Assembly (NCBI GenBank): GCA_011799875.1 | Contig: CM022303.1 | Location: 546,237,368 to 546,301,367 of the forward strand | DNA length: 64,000 nt | DNA from: Thinopyrum elongatum | Taxonomy: Eukaryota > Streptophyta > Magnoliopsida > Poales > Poaceae | Reading direction: 5' to 3' | Part shown: positions 20,917 through 32,927 of the stretch, piece by piece | Layout: every line of letters starts with the position of its first letter | How positions within the stretch are numbered: position 1 is the first letter of the stretch | Translations under genes and position numbers: made by a program | Notes under the pieces: generated by a model | What the model was told of the DNA's origin: nothing | Seen by the model: the letters and a program-made list of their open reading frames with translations, nothing else | Databases searched by the model: none

Positions 20917-22449
20917 TAATACGTCTCCATCATATCTATAATTTTTGATTGTTTCATGGCAATATTCTACAACTTTCATATACTTTTGGCAACTTTTTAT
21001 ACTATTTTTGGGACTAACATATTGATCCAGTGCCCAGTGCCAGTTCCTGTTTGTTGCATGTTTTTTTGTTTCATAGAATATCCATACCAAATGAAGTCCA
21101 AACGTGATAAAAACTTATGGAGATTTTTTTTGGAATATATGTGATTTTTGGGAATTGGAATCAACGCGAGACGATGCCCGAGGGGCCCACAAGCCATGGA
21201 GGTGCGCCCCCCTCCCCAAGGCGCAGCCAGGAGGCTTGTGGCCACCTCGTAAGGCGGTTGGTGCCCTTATTCGGCTGCAAGAAAGCTAATATCCAGATAA
21301 AAATCATGTTAAAATTTTAGCCCAATCGGAGTTATGGATCTCCAGGAATTTAAGAAACGGTGAAAGGCCAGAATCTGGGAACGCAGAAACAGAGAGAAAC
21401 AAAGAGAGATCCAATCTCGGAGGGGCTCCCGCCCCTCCGCCGCCATGGAGGCCATGGACTAGAGGGGAAACCCCTCTCCCATCTAGGGGCAAGGTCAAGG
21501 AAGAAGAAGAAGGAGGGGGGCTCTCTCCCCCTCTCTCCCGGTGGCGCCGGAACACCGCCGGGGCAATCATCGTGTGACGGCGATCTACTCCAACAACTCC
21601 GTCATCTTCACCAACACCTCCATCACCTTCCCCCATCTATCTACAGCGGTTCACTCTCCTGCAACCCGCTGTACCCTCTACTTGAACATGGTGCTTTATG
21701 CTTCATATTATTATCCAATGATGTGTTGCCATCCTATGATGTCTGAGTAGATTTTTGTTGTCCTATCGGTGATTGGTTAATTGCTATGATTGGTTTAATT
21801 TGCTTGTGGTTATGTTGCTGTCCTTTGGTGCCCATCATATGAGAGCGTGTGTGGATCACACCATAGGGTTAGTTGTATGTTGATAGGACTATGTATTGGA
21901 GGGCAAGGGTGACAGCAGCTTCAGCCAAGCATAGAAATTGATGCATACGGGATTGAGGGGGGACCAATATATCTTAATGCTATGGTTGGGTTTTACCTTA
22001 ATGAACATTAGTAGTTGCGGATGCTTGCTAATAGTTCCAATTATAAGTGCATAGAATTCCAAGTAAGGGATGACATGCTAGCAGTGGCCTCTCCCACATA
22101 AAACTTGCTATCGGTCTAGTAACGTAGTCAATTGCTTAGGGACAATTCCGCAACTCCTACCACCACTTTTCCACACTCGCTATACTAACTTAATTGTTTA
22201 TTTATCTAAACAGCCCCTAGTTTTTATTTTCGTGCTCTTTATTATCTTGCAAACCTATCCTACAACGCCTACAAAGTACTTCTAGTTTCATACTTGTTCG
22301 AGGTAAAGCGAACGTTAAGCGTGTGTAGAGTTGTATCGATGGTCGATAGAACTTGAGGGAATATTTGTTCTACCTTTAGCGCCTTGTTGGGTTTGACACT
22401 ATTATTTATCGAGAAAGGCTACAACTGATCCTATACTTGTGGGTTATCA
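20917..22449 (+). repeat. 3' LTR of the Athila-like element
   Basis: 1533 bp, matching 14903-16435 throughout. Its terminal TG has decayed to TA (TAATACGTCTCC), while the 3' end GGGTTATCA is kept. It is followed by the AGCAG duplication. Confidence 0.93.
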
Positions 22450-22454
22450 AGCAG

Positions 22455-24803
22455 CGTGCTTCGATGCCGGGTATAAGCCCTTGAAAGTGGTAGAGCTGGG
22501 TTTGATTCTTGATGGATCGATTCCCATTTTCCTGATCGTATCGGTGTAGATCAGGTTGAGGCTACTACCTCCGTCCATAAGAACACGTGTCAAGTGGAAA
22601 CCATCAATGATGGGATCCAAAACCATGGCCGCAGACCCCCCATGATGGATACGGGTCGGATGGCCATGTTTCTCGAAGGTGATCAGGCAAGCCGACCATG
22701 GGTTGTACTTCGCGGCCACTGTCTCTAAGGCGTAGACGTCCCGGAGTGCGCATTTCCTCTCCTTTTTATGTATGTGAGTGGCGTAAATCATATTCACATC
22801 CTTGACTTTGGAGGGGAATTGTTTCTGGCCTCTGTTATTGGGCCGTCTAGGCTCCTCCTAGTCCTCGCACCGTGGTTGTCCTTTACTTTGCCCTTCTACC
22901 GACACCTTACTAGCCTATTTGAAAACCCAACAGTTTCGATTGGTGTGGTTTGCCAGTTTATTCGAGGTGCCATGAATCTGGCATGACCTATTGAGGATTT
23001 TGTCCAGGTGGCTAGGACCGTCTTTATTTCCCTTAAAGGGTCGCTTTTTTTGTCTGGCCCTGGGGCCGCTGAACCCTGCATTGACTGTGGCATCTTCGGT
23101 GTCACTGCTACCGTTCTTATTCCTGTTCTTATTTTTGGTGCACCTGGGTTTGCCATTGTTGCCGCGGGCCTTCAAGGTGCCGGCCTCATTGTTATGAGAG
23201 CTACGGGCCAGCCAACTGTCCTCTCCCATGCAAAAGCGGGTCATGAGGGAAGTGAGGGCCGCCATGGTCCTCGGTTTATCCTGTCCGAGCTGTCGTGCCA
23301 GCCACTCATCCCGGATGCTATGCCGAAAGGCGGCGATGGCCTCTGCGCCAGGGCAGCCGACTATCTGGTTCTTTTTAGTTAAGAACCGATTCCAAATTTC
23401 CGAGCTGATTTATCGAGCTGTTGAATAACGTGGCTGAGGTCGTTAGCGTCCGGAGGTCGGACATAGGTGTCTTGAAATTTTTCCCTAAAGGCATCTTCGA
23501 GTGCCTCCCAGCTCCTGATGGAGTGAGGAGGTAGGTTGTTTAGCCAATGCCTTGCCAGTCCCTTATGCTTGAGCAGTAGGTATTTGATGGTGTGAAGGTC
23601 ATCCCCGTGCGCCATGTGTATGTGGAGGAGGAAATCTTCGATCCAGACTACTGGATTGGTTGTCCCATCATACTGTTCAATGTTTATGGGTTTAAACCCG
23701 TCTGGGAACTGATGTTCCATCACCTCGTCTATGAAACAGATCGGGTGAGCGGGCCCTTGAAATCGAGTCATATTATATCGAACGTCGAGGGAGATTCTTG
23801 TGTGAGCTTGTTCCCGAGCTCTGCAATTCTTGTCTAACCAGGCTTCGTAACCATCGGGTCCGGCTGAAGCGCACCCTCTTGACCCATAAATGGATCGTGA
23901 GGGGCGCTCGATTGGCATCTATCCTTCTGCGTGCATCATAAGGCTCGGGATAGTCAACAGGATCCTTGTCGTAATGGCGCGCAGTTGTTTGGGGATTCCT
24001 TTGTTCCCCTCTTGGCCTATCACGTCCTCTAGGGGGATGGCCAGGCTGATCGACACGACCTCATGTCAAAAGCATGTTGTCAGCTGCCTCGTCGTCGAAT
24101 TCCGGGAGCAGACGCCAGCGCGGGTAGGACTTAGTTGCACTCTCTCGACATTCTTTGAGATCTTGCTCTGCTGCGAGAAATTCTACCCATTTGTCATTGA
24201 GCTTGTTTTGATTGCCATACACCTATTGCAGTTTCTTTTTCATGCTTCGGGCAGTTTCCATCAGTCACCGTCTGAACTGCTCTTGCTCAAAAGGGTCTTC
24301 CGGGACTATATAGTCCTCGGGTCTGAGTCTTTCATCTTCCTCGTATTTAGGTAAATATTTGCTGTCGGCCCCGTCGAAGAGATCGTCAGGGTCTTCGTCC
24401 TCAGGTATCCCAATTGGGCTATTCGGTCGTCCCGGGGAGGCTTGAATGTCCTCTTCAAGGTAGTCAGCGTCACCAGGCATGGCGCCATCATCGACAGCGC
24501 TCGTGCTATGCCTATTTGGGCCACCGGCAGTGCCTCTAGGGCATCAGTGTTGGTGTTTTGAGGGGTTTTGGGGGGTATAGACCATATAGACGTCATACGT
24601 GGACGTGGCGGTCCATCTGCTAGTGCGAGCCGGGGCGTGGTCGTTCCAAGGGTGGCGTCGACATCTCCATCCATGTCGGTGGCCTCCTCGGATGCGTAGT
24701 CCAACACATCGGTTAGGTCATCGATGATGGCGACTAGGTGGGTGGTGGGCGGGGCATAAATTTCCCTGTTATCGGCTTTAAGTCCGATCTTATCATAGAC
24801 CAA
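22455..24803 (-). pseudogene. Gypsy gag-protease region, degenerate
   Basis: Minus-strand fragments of one polyprotein appear in order. 24803-24265 is an N-terminal region in two frames. 23918-23379 is a Retrotrans_gag domain (EYEAWLDK-like and QFPDGFKPINIEQYDG, WIEDFLLHIHMAHGDD, KGLARHWLNNLP, FREKFQDTY). 23265-22896 is the basic region after gag. 22797-22455 holds a retropepsin-type protease with the catalytic-site variant MDGGSSLNLIY, where Gly replaces the usual Asp-Thr/Ser-Gly spacing partner. Frames shift several times between the pieces. The protease frame continues into 14841-14902. The domain order and LTR position fix the minus orientation. No reverse transcriptase is found anywhere in the element within this window. 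Confidence 0.85.
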
Positions 24804-25460
24804 AGTTTGGTTGTTTGAGATTTACATCCTCTGAATGCGGTCCAGCATCTCGTTGAGGTGAGATGAGTCCTCGGGGTTCATAGTCTGGCTTAGGGCCGGG
24901 TAGATCTGAAGTGCGACTTGAGGGTCGCTTGATGCAGCTTCAAGGTGCTGGTCGACGGGGGTTAATTCTTGGCCAGTAGCGGAAGAGATCAGACCTGAGC
25001 TTTACGCTCAGTTCGTGCTTGGGCTTGCATCACAGTCGAGGCCCGACGACAAGAAAGAGTTTGCACCTAAGTCAAGGCTTGGCAGGACGACCATTGGTTC
25101 CACATCCAAGGCTGGATCCAGTGCGGGATCCGACCCACAGTCAGGGTTAGAGGTCATTTCCGAGGTTGAGCGCACGGCGGCCGAGAGGCTCTCAATCCGA
25201 CCTCGCATCCAGCCGGAAAGGACGAGCTCACCGCGAGAATCCGCAGTGTATTCCAGGCTTCCGAACGTGACAACTTGGTCAGGTATGAAATTCTCAATGT
25301 GGGCAAGACGCCCTGCTGAGTTAGCATGCAGAACGATGCTGCCAACATGAAAAGCTGGCTGGGGACAAAGATGTTGCAGCAGCTAGTGTTGCAGTTGATC
25401 TGCAGATGAGCCATTGATCTTTTTTCGATCACACATCGGAACTCTCAATGAAAGCACCAA
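24804..25460 (-). other. Gypsy 5' untranslated leader and PBS region
   Basis: Lies between the gag N-terminus and the LTR. Immediately inside the LTR border, on the minus strand, the sequence reads TTGGTGCTTTCATTGAGAG, the place for a tRNA primer-binding site. I could not match it to a tRNA with confidence. Short open frames here are not supported. Confidence 0.55.
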
Positions 25461-25964
25461 TGTCGGTACGAAAACTGGCAGACCTCAGGGTAGGGGGCCC
25501 AATTTGTGGATCTCACATCTATGGGTAACAGGGGATGAAGGAGACAATATTTACCTAGGTTCGGGCCCTCTCGAAGAGGTAAAACCCTACGTCCTGCTTT
25601 GATTGTATTGATGATGATGTATCAAGTACAAACTTGATCTACCTCGAGATCATAAGTTGTGTTCTTACCCTAGGGCTAGATGGTTGTAGTTGTGATCGTC
25701 CTCCTACGGACTAGACCTCCCAGTTTATATAGACACTGGGGGTACCAAGGGTTGTATATGGTCGGTTGCCAATCTAGGTTTGCATGCGCCGCCGAGCCGA
25801 TGCAGGTCCTGGAGTACATGTCAAGTTATCGGTAGAGTCTATCTTGATCACGCATAAGTATGAGGCTTTCGGGATCCTTCCTTAGAAGAAGGGTGTGGGC
25901 CATAAGCTCGGCCAATGGACTGTGGTCCGACTAGGTCGGTACCCCCTAGTATAGGACACCGTCA
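25461..25964 (-). repeat. 5' LTR of the Gypsy element
   Basis: Seen on the plus strand as TGTCGGTAC at 25461 and GGACACCGTCA ending 25964, so the minus-strand LTR starts TGACGGTGTCC and ends GTACCGACA. It is about 504 bp, next to the gag leader, with TATA-like TTTATATAGAC around 25722. The partner LTR lies outside the window, so the target duplication cannot be checked. The start resembles a common wheat Gypsy LTR. Confidence 0.75.
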
Positions 25965-26412
25965 ACGGGCGTGGTAGATATCCATCCCATCCCGTCCAGT
26001 CACGCATCTCCAGCATTGAATAGGCATGGACACCGGAGACGCGTCGCGGGCGGCACCCTCGGCTGGCGCGCCGCTTCAATGGCGGAGGCAGTGAGAGATC
26101 GCGTCCACCCTGAGCCGCCTTCAATGTTGAGCGGCGTGCTCTACAACGACATGAATGCGGGCAACTGGCGCCGGGCGGGAATGTGTGCGGGCGGGGGAGG
26201 AGGGGTTTTGGTGGGCTAGGGGTGTTAGAAGCGGGCGCGTGGGATCGGTTTGGACTCCCGCAAAGCCCCCATGTTTGTCTCCGGTTTGCGGGAGAAATTG
26301 AGTCCAGGCCACGCCGCGGACCGATACAGGCCTGCGTTGGATGCCTTCCGTTGTCTGGACAGCGCGGCCCAGACGCATGCGGGAGGTCGTGGGTCAGTGT
26401 TGGAGATGCCCT
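25965..26412. mobile_element. GC-rich DNA-transposon fragment
   Basis: The right end TGTTGGAGATGCCC, followed by TTA at 26413-26415, matches the GGGCATCTCCAACA terminus plus TAA/TTA target of common grass PIF/Harbinger-like elements. The body is GC-rich with no domain I can name. The left end was probably lost where the Gypsy LTR inserted (25964). Open frames on both strands reflect composition. Confidence 0.4.
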
Positions 26413-26577
26413 TAAGTCAGCCCAATGATCTTCTTCTAATCCCTATAAACATTGTGACAAATAAAGGTTTGTGAGATTGCTAAAAAAAAGAAAACCAATA
26501 CCCCTAAAAAATGAACTAGTTAGTTCTAGAATCCCCTAAAAAAGCTAATTGGTTCAAAAAAAGAAATAACTAGGTAA
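26413..26577. other. Short unassigned spacer
   Basis: 165 bp of A-rich DNA between two element ends, with two near-copies of CCCCTAAAAAA. No gene is seen. Confidence 0.5.
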
Positions 26578-26659
26578 GAGCATCTTCAAAGGGACTCCCC
26601 AAAACTCCATGATATGTCCAGGCGACTGTTCAACTCAAAATACCGGCCCAACTGGGCAC
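26578..26659. mobile_element. Left end of a gene-carrying PIF/Harbinger-like element
   Basis: GAGCATCTTCAAAGGGACTCCCC follows TAA at 26575-26577, the usual start and target of this element type. It runs into the LTR at 26660 and resumes at 48592 (TCCATACTGTCCCC). The joined phrase (CCCAACTGGGCAC then TCCATACTG) reads naturally for this repeat type, so the two pieces are halves of one element. Confidence 0.5.
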
Positions 26660-27253
26660 TGCTAGTTGTGAGCTGCGTTGGGATTTTCCCCGAAGATGAA
26701 GGGTGAAGCAATATAGTAGTGGATCAGTATTTCCCTCAGTGAGAACCAAGGTTATCGAACCACTAGGAGAACCACACAAATTCCCGTCTTCAGCACCTAC
26801 ACACACAAAAGCAAACACTCGCTCCCAACGCGGGCAAGAGGGTTGGCAATCCCCTTGAACTCGTTACTTGCATGGATTAATTCTGATAATGGTAGATAGA
26901 TAAAAAGAAAAGTAAATAAATTTCAACAAGATATTTTTGTTTTTTAGTATTATGATTAAGTAGACCTAGGGGCCATAGTTTTCACTAGAGGCTTTTCTCT
27001 CGAACACATAGCATACGGTGGGTAAACAAATTACTGTTGGGCAATTGATAAAAAAGCTCATAGTTATGATGTTATTCATGGCAATGATAACATATATAGG
27101 CATCACATCCATGACAAGTAGACCGAAATGATTCTGCATCTACTACTGTTACTCCACTTCGAGATCGCTTCTATGCTTGCCTCTCTAGGTATTAAGTTCA
27201 TGAAAAATAGAGTAATGCATTAAGCAAGATGACATGATGTAGACAAAGTAAAC

Positions 27254-28592
27254 TGATGTCTACTATGCAACCTTTCTTCTTGCAGACTCGTGTTGGGCCT
27301 CCAAGCGCAGAGTCTTGTAGGACAGTAGCAAATTTTCCTCAAGTGGATGACCTAAGGTTTATCAATCTGTGGGAGGCGTAGGATGAAGATGGTCTCTCTC
27401 AAACAACCCTGCAACCAAATGCAAAGGCTCTCTTGTGTCCCCAACACACCCAATACAATGATAAATCGTATAGGTGCACTAGTTCGGCGAAGAGATGGTG
27501 ATACAAGTGTAATATGGATAGTAGATGTAGGTTTTTGTAATCTGAAAATATAAAAACAACAAGGTAACTAGTAACAAAAGTGAGCAAAAATGGTATTGCA
27601 ATACTTGAAAACAAGGCCTAGGGTTCATACTTTCACTAGTGCAAAGTCTCTCAAACATGATAACATAATTAGATCATATAACAATTCCTCAACGTGCAAC
27701 AAAGAATCACTCCAAAGTTTCTATTGAAGAACGTAGGACAAAAACGTGCATCAACCCCTATGCATAGATTACCCCAATGTCACCTCAGGAATCCACGAGT
27801 TGAGTGCCAAAACAAACATCAAGTGAATCAATATAATACCCATTGTCACCACGGGTATCCATATGAAAGACATACATCAAGTGTTCTCAAATCCAATATT
27901 CAATCCAACATAACGAAACCTCAAAGAGCAAGACTCAATTCATCACAAGAAGGTAGAGAGGGAAGAACACCATAAGATCCAAATATATTAACAAAGCTCG
28001 CGGTACATCAAGATCGTGCCAAATCAAGAACACGAGAGAGAGATCGAGAGATAAAACACATAGCTACTGGTACATACCCTCAGCCCTGAGGGTGAACTAC
28101 TCCCTCCTCGTCATGGTGGCCGCCGGGATGATGAAGCTGTCCTCCGGTGATGATTTCCCCATCCGGCAGGGTGCCGGAACGGGGTCCCGATTGGTTTTTC
28201 ATGGCTACAGAGGCTTACTGCAGCGGAACTTCTCATCTAGAGTTCTTTTCGGGGATTTTGGTATTTATAGGAATTTTTGACATCGGTCTCACGTCAAGGG
28301 GGTGCCCGAGGGGCCCACAAGCTTAGAGGGCGCGCCCTAGGGTGGTGTGCGCGCCCCCCAGGCTTGTGGCTCATTCATCCACTTCCTGGCCCAGCTCCGG
28401 TGCTTCGGGGGTCTCTTTTGGTCCATAAAAATCACCGTAAATTTTCAGCCCATTCCGAGAACTTTTAATTCTACACAAAAAATGACACCACGGTAGTTCT
28501 ACTGAAAATAGCGTCAGTCCAGGTTAGTTCTAATCAAATCATACCAAAACCATATAAAATTGTTGTAAACATGGCATGAATACTTTATAAAT
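27254..28592 (-). repeat. 3' LTR of the TAAAC element, terminus deleted
   Basis: Matches 32928-34290 to the phrase CATAAATTAT and then jumps into TAATTCCTGCTCGTCC, the sequence that normally follows the polypurine tract. The lost piece includes the GATACGT/ACGTATC palindrome. Confidence 0.85.
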
Positions 28593-31500
28593 TATTGCCG
28601 TAATTCCTGCTCGTCCTCAAGTAGGTAAATGATAAAAGAAATAATTTATGAAGTGTGAATGCTGGCATAGTGCATAAATTTGATCAATGATAGTTCCAAA
28701 CACTTTTCCTAGCATCATTATATATCATAAACAGTAGCTCATCTCATAAAACTTCTCATCATCAAGTAACTAGCTATTCGCATGTTAAAGTATAGACCAT
28801 AAACTTTCTTGAAAACTAACAAACTATGTTTTCAGTCATCAAACAATTGCAATTCATCTTATTTTCAGGAATGGTCTATGTAAGAGCTTTGATTTAGCAA
28901 ATTCCACATACTCAACTATCATATAGTCTTCCATGATTGCTGACACTCAAAGCATATTTTTAGAACAAATAGCATCCATCGAACACAGAGAAAGATAGGG
29001 GCTTAATGTTTCGCCTCCCAACTTATTTATCATATAGATAATTTTCAACAATAATAATTCATGATCAAATACATTTGAATGGCCATATATGCTTGGATCT
29101 TTCCCCACCACATGATACTTGCCAACTAGAGAATAATTGAGGTTGAAATGAGAAGGAATACTACTGACTCTTGCATAAAAGTAAAAGATAGGCCCTTCAC
29201 AGAGGGAAGCAGGGATTTGCAGAGGTGCCAGAGCTCGAAGCTTTTAAAACAGAGATGAATATAATTTTGAGAGGTATGCTTTCATTGTCAATGTAAAGAC
29301 CGTGAGTTTCCAATATCTTCTATGCTAGACACATTATAGGTGGTTCCCAAACAGAAAGGTAAATTTTTTACTCCCCCTCCACCAACAAACACAAGCCATG
29401 GCGAGCCGAATCCTCAGGTGCCCTCCATACCAACAACGATACGGGGGAGTTTTGTTTCATTATTATATTTTTATTTTTATTTGATTTTGATCATAGGACT
29501 GGGCATCCCAATTACCAGCCACTTTCTCGTGAATGACAAGCGAATAAGCACTCATCGTGAGAATAACCCAGCTAGCATGGAAGATACTGGCCGCCCCTTG
29601 TCGCTTCATGAGCGATTTGGGCATAAAAAACAGATTATTATTTGAAGATTTAGAGTTTGGCACATGCAAATTTACTTGGAACGGTAGGTAAATACCGCAT
29701 ATAGGTAGGTATGGTGGACTGATATGGAATAACTTTGGGTTTAAAGAAGTGGATGCACAAGCAGTATTCCCGCTTAGTACAGGTGAAGGCTAGCAAAAGA
29801 TCCTAAGCAAGCACCACATGTTGGAGGATCCATAACAATATAACTTCTATACAAATATACCCAAACATAACTCATTATATTGTCTTCCTTGTCCAACTTC
29901 AACTAATTTGCTCAAGCTTGAAAATAATTAATGGGGCTCACAATCATAGAAGATGTCAAAGATAGTGTATTTATATGGGAAATCTCTATTCCTTCAATAT
30001 TATTTCATGAATTGTTCAAGTGACAAATGTTGTGTTTGCTAACTTTCAATAAATTTTACCACCTATACTTCTTATATGTGTAGTCATTACTCCCCATGGG
30101 ATAAGCATATGAAACATAAATAATTTCAGATCTATGATATTCAATTCATTCAACCATTTACTCATAGGATATAAGTGAGGCACGAGAGTAAATGACAAAC
30201 TATTCCAAAAAGATATAAGTGAAGATCAATGAGTAGTCAAATAATTAAGTAACTATGTGAAGACTCTCTCTCATCTAAGAATTTCAGATCCTAAGTATTT
30301 TATTCAAACAACAAGCAAAACAAAATAAAATGACATTCCAAGGATAGCACATATCATGTGAAGAAGCAAAAACTTAGGCTCAACCAAAACTGACCGATCA
30401 TTGTTGAAGAAGAAAGGTGGGATGCCAACCGTGGCATCCCCAAGCTTAGATGCTTGAGACTTCTTGAAATATTAACTAGGGACGCCTTGGGCATCCCCAA
30501 GCTTGAGCTCTTGTGTCTCCTTAATTCCTCTCATATCACGGTTTCCCTAATTCTTAAAAACTTCATCCACGCAAAACTCAACAAGAACTCGTGAGATAAG
30601 TTAGTATAAATCAATGCAAAATCTTATCATTCTCTACTGTAGAAAATCACTAAAATTATAATTTAACATTGCATACTAAATGTCTCTGCATATTTAATAC
30701 TCCTATCCTCAAATAGAATCATTAAACAAGCAAACATATGCAAACAATGCAAACATAACAGCAATCTGTCTAAACAGGACAGTCTGTAAAGAGTGCAATT
30801 GTACTCATACTTCCTTAACTCCAAAAATTCTGAAAATTTACCAAACTGTAGCAAATTTGTTGTATCTTATTATGTAAAAATTTGAAGATTTTATCATGTT
30901 CTGACTATTCAAAAATATTCAAAATATAACAACAAACTTTCTGTTTTCAAACAGCAACATATAGACTTGCAAAATAAGCATGGTAAAGGCTATAGTTAAC
31001 ATTTTTATTGAAATAAAAGATTCAAAACATTACTCTAAATAACAGCAAGAAAATCCTAATAAAATAAAATGACGCTCCAAGCAAAACTCATATCATGTGA
31101 CGAATAAAAATATAGCTCCAAGTGAGGTTACCGATAATGTTGGAGACGAAAGATGGGATGCCTTACGGGTCATCCCCAAGCTTAGGTTCTTTCCACTCTT
31201 CATTCTTCTCATATTAATACTCACCCAAAACTTGAAAACTTCAATCACACAAAACTTAATGGAACTTCGTGAGATGGGTTAGTATGATAAAACAAATCAT
31301 TCACTTGGGTACTGTCAAGACAATATTCAAAAATTTTCTCACATGATTCCTACTGTACCCTATCATTTCTACAATTTATATTGAGAAATATAAGACATAG
31401 AAACTAGAAAGCAAGCAAACTATGCATCGAAAACAGAATCTGTCAAAAATAGAACAGTCTGTAAAGATCTGAATTATGGTCATACTTCTATTACTCCAAA

Positions 31501-31826
31501 AATTCGGAAAACTTAGGACAACGTAGTAAATTTGTATATAAATCATTTGTAAAACATTCAGAATTTTTCGTCGCTCCAGTGATTTTTAACAATTCTGTTA
31601 CTGGGCGCAAAAGTTTCTGTTTTTGCACAGAATCAAGTCAACTATCATCCACACTATCCCAAAGGCTTTACTTGGTACTTTATTCAAACAAAAGCTATAA
31701 AACATGATTACTACAGTAACTTAATCATGTGAACACACAAAAACAGTAGGGGTAAATGTTGGGTTGTCTCCCAACAAGCACTTTTTTTAATGCCTTTTTA
31801 GCTAGGCATGATGAGTTCAATGATGC
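28593..31826 (-). other. Non-coding interior of the TAAAC element
   Basis: AT-rich, without credible genes. It contains polypurine-like motif copies (reverse complement GCATCCCCAAGCTT) at 30434-30448, 30491-30505 and about 31171-31184. Confidence 0.75.
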
Positions 31827-32804
31827 TCACATAAAAGATAAGAATTCAAACATAATTGGAGCATCATGAAGCATATTACTAGCACATTTAAGTCTAACAC
31901 ACTTCCTATGCATAGGAATTTTGTGAGCAAATAACTTATGGGAACAAGAATCAACTAGCATAGGAAGGCAAAACAAGCAAAACTTCAAGGTTTTCAACAC
32001 ATAGAGAGGAAACTTGATATTATTTAGATATTTAAAAGCATATGTTCCTCTCTCATAATAATTTTCAGTAGAATCATGATTGAATTCAACAATATAGCTA
32101 TCACATAAAGCATTCTTTTCATGATCCACAAGCATAGAAATCTTATTACTCTCCACATAAGCAAATTTATTCTCATCAATAATAGTGGGAGCAAATTCAA
32201 TGAAATAACTATCATATGACACTTGATTCACATAATCAATTTGAGCATTAAAATCATGATGAAAAGTTTCATCGATATCATTACTCTTTATAGCATACAT
32301 ATCATCACAATAATCATCATAGATAGCAACTTTTTTATCATAGTCAATTGAAACCTCTTCCAACATAGTGGACTCATCACTAAATAAAGTCATGACCTCT
32401 CCAAATCCACTTTTATCAATATTGTAACAAGATTCAACACCCTCCAAAATAGTGGGATCATTAACTAGAGTTGACACTCTTCCAAACCCACTTTCATCAA
32501 TATAATCATCATAAATAGGAGGCATGTTATCATCATAATAAATTTGCTCATCAAAACTTGGGGGACTAAAAATATCATCTTCATCAAACATAGCATCCCC
32601 AAGCTTATGGCTTTGCATATCATTAGCATCATGGATATTCAAAGATTTCATACTAGCAACATTGCAATCATGCTCATCATTTAAAGATTTTATGCCAAAC
32701 ATTTTATTGAATTCTTCTTCTATCAATTGAGCACAATTTTCCTTTCCATCATTTTCAAGAAAGACGTGATAAAGATGAATAATATGAGGCAACCTCAATT
32801 CCAT
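31827..32804 (-). CDS. Acidic ORF of a non-autonomous Athila-like element
   Basis: An intact 325-codon frame from ATG 32804, about 100 bp after the PBS. It is strongly acidic, with many Asp, Glu, Tyr and Ile. Two imperfect internal repeats contain ESGFGRVSTL and KSGFGEVMTL. A related KSGFGEV phrase appears in the gag tail at 45410-45679. The C-terminal half carries NYYERGT, as in the ORF at 16560-17786, and ends in a Cys/Leu/Phe-rich segment. It sits where gag should be but lacks a gag domain, zinc knuckle and protease. The open frame in an otherwise enzyme-free element suggests either recent insertion or a use for the protein. Function unknown. Confidence 0.7.
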   Translation of the reverse strand: MELRLPHIIHLYHVFLENDGKENCAQLIEEEFNKMFGIKSLNDEHDCNVASMKSLNIHDANDMQSHKLGDAMFDEDDIFSPPSFDEQIYYDDNMPPIYDDYIDESGFGRVSTLVNDPTILEGVESCYNIDKSGFGEVMTLFSDESTMLEEVSIDYDKKVAIYDDYCDDMYAIKSNDIDETFHHDFNAQIDYVNQVSYDSYFIEFAPTIIDENKFAYVESNKISMLVDHEKNALCDSYIVEFNHDSTENYYERGTYAFKYLNNIKFPLYVLKTLKFCLFCLPMLVDSCSHKLFAHKIPMHRKCVRLKCASNMLHDAPIMFEFLSFM

Positions 32805-32899
32805 TTTTTGTAGTTTTCTTTATAAACCAAACTAGTGATAAAACAAGAAACTAAAAGTTTCAATTGCAAGATCTAAATATATACCTTCAAGCACTCACC

Positions 32900-32917
32900 T
32901 CCTCGGCAACTGTGCTA
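32900..32917 (-). other. Degenerate tRNA-Asp primer-binding site
   Basis: The plus strand reads TCCTCGGCAACTGTGCTA. Compared with the tRNA-Asp 3' end (from memory), four of 18 positions differ. It lies 10 bp from the LTR border. Confidence 0.65.
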
Positions 32918-32927
32918 GAAAAGAGCT

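Larger units (their letters stand above)
14903..22449 (+). mobile_element. Athila-like LTR retrotransposon, complete, non-autonomous, 7547 bp
   Basis: Two LTRs of equal length (1533 bp) flank a 4.5-kb interior, with the AGCAG duplication at 14898-14902 and 22450-22454. The PBS is at 16447-16464 and the polypurine tract at 20902-20916. The only coding remnant is an acidic ORF at 16560-17786, with no gag, protease, reverse transcriptase or integrase, so it must have relied on enzymes in trans. The interior 3' of the ORF is long non-coding DNA shared with the elements at 26660-48586 and 37845-44536 (for instance the GGCATTTCTATAGCCATTC region near 19740). The LTR type resembles common Triticeae Gypsy/Athila families. 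The exact family was not determined. Confidence 0.93.
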
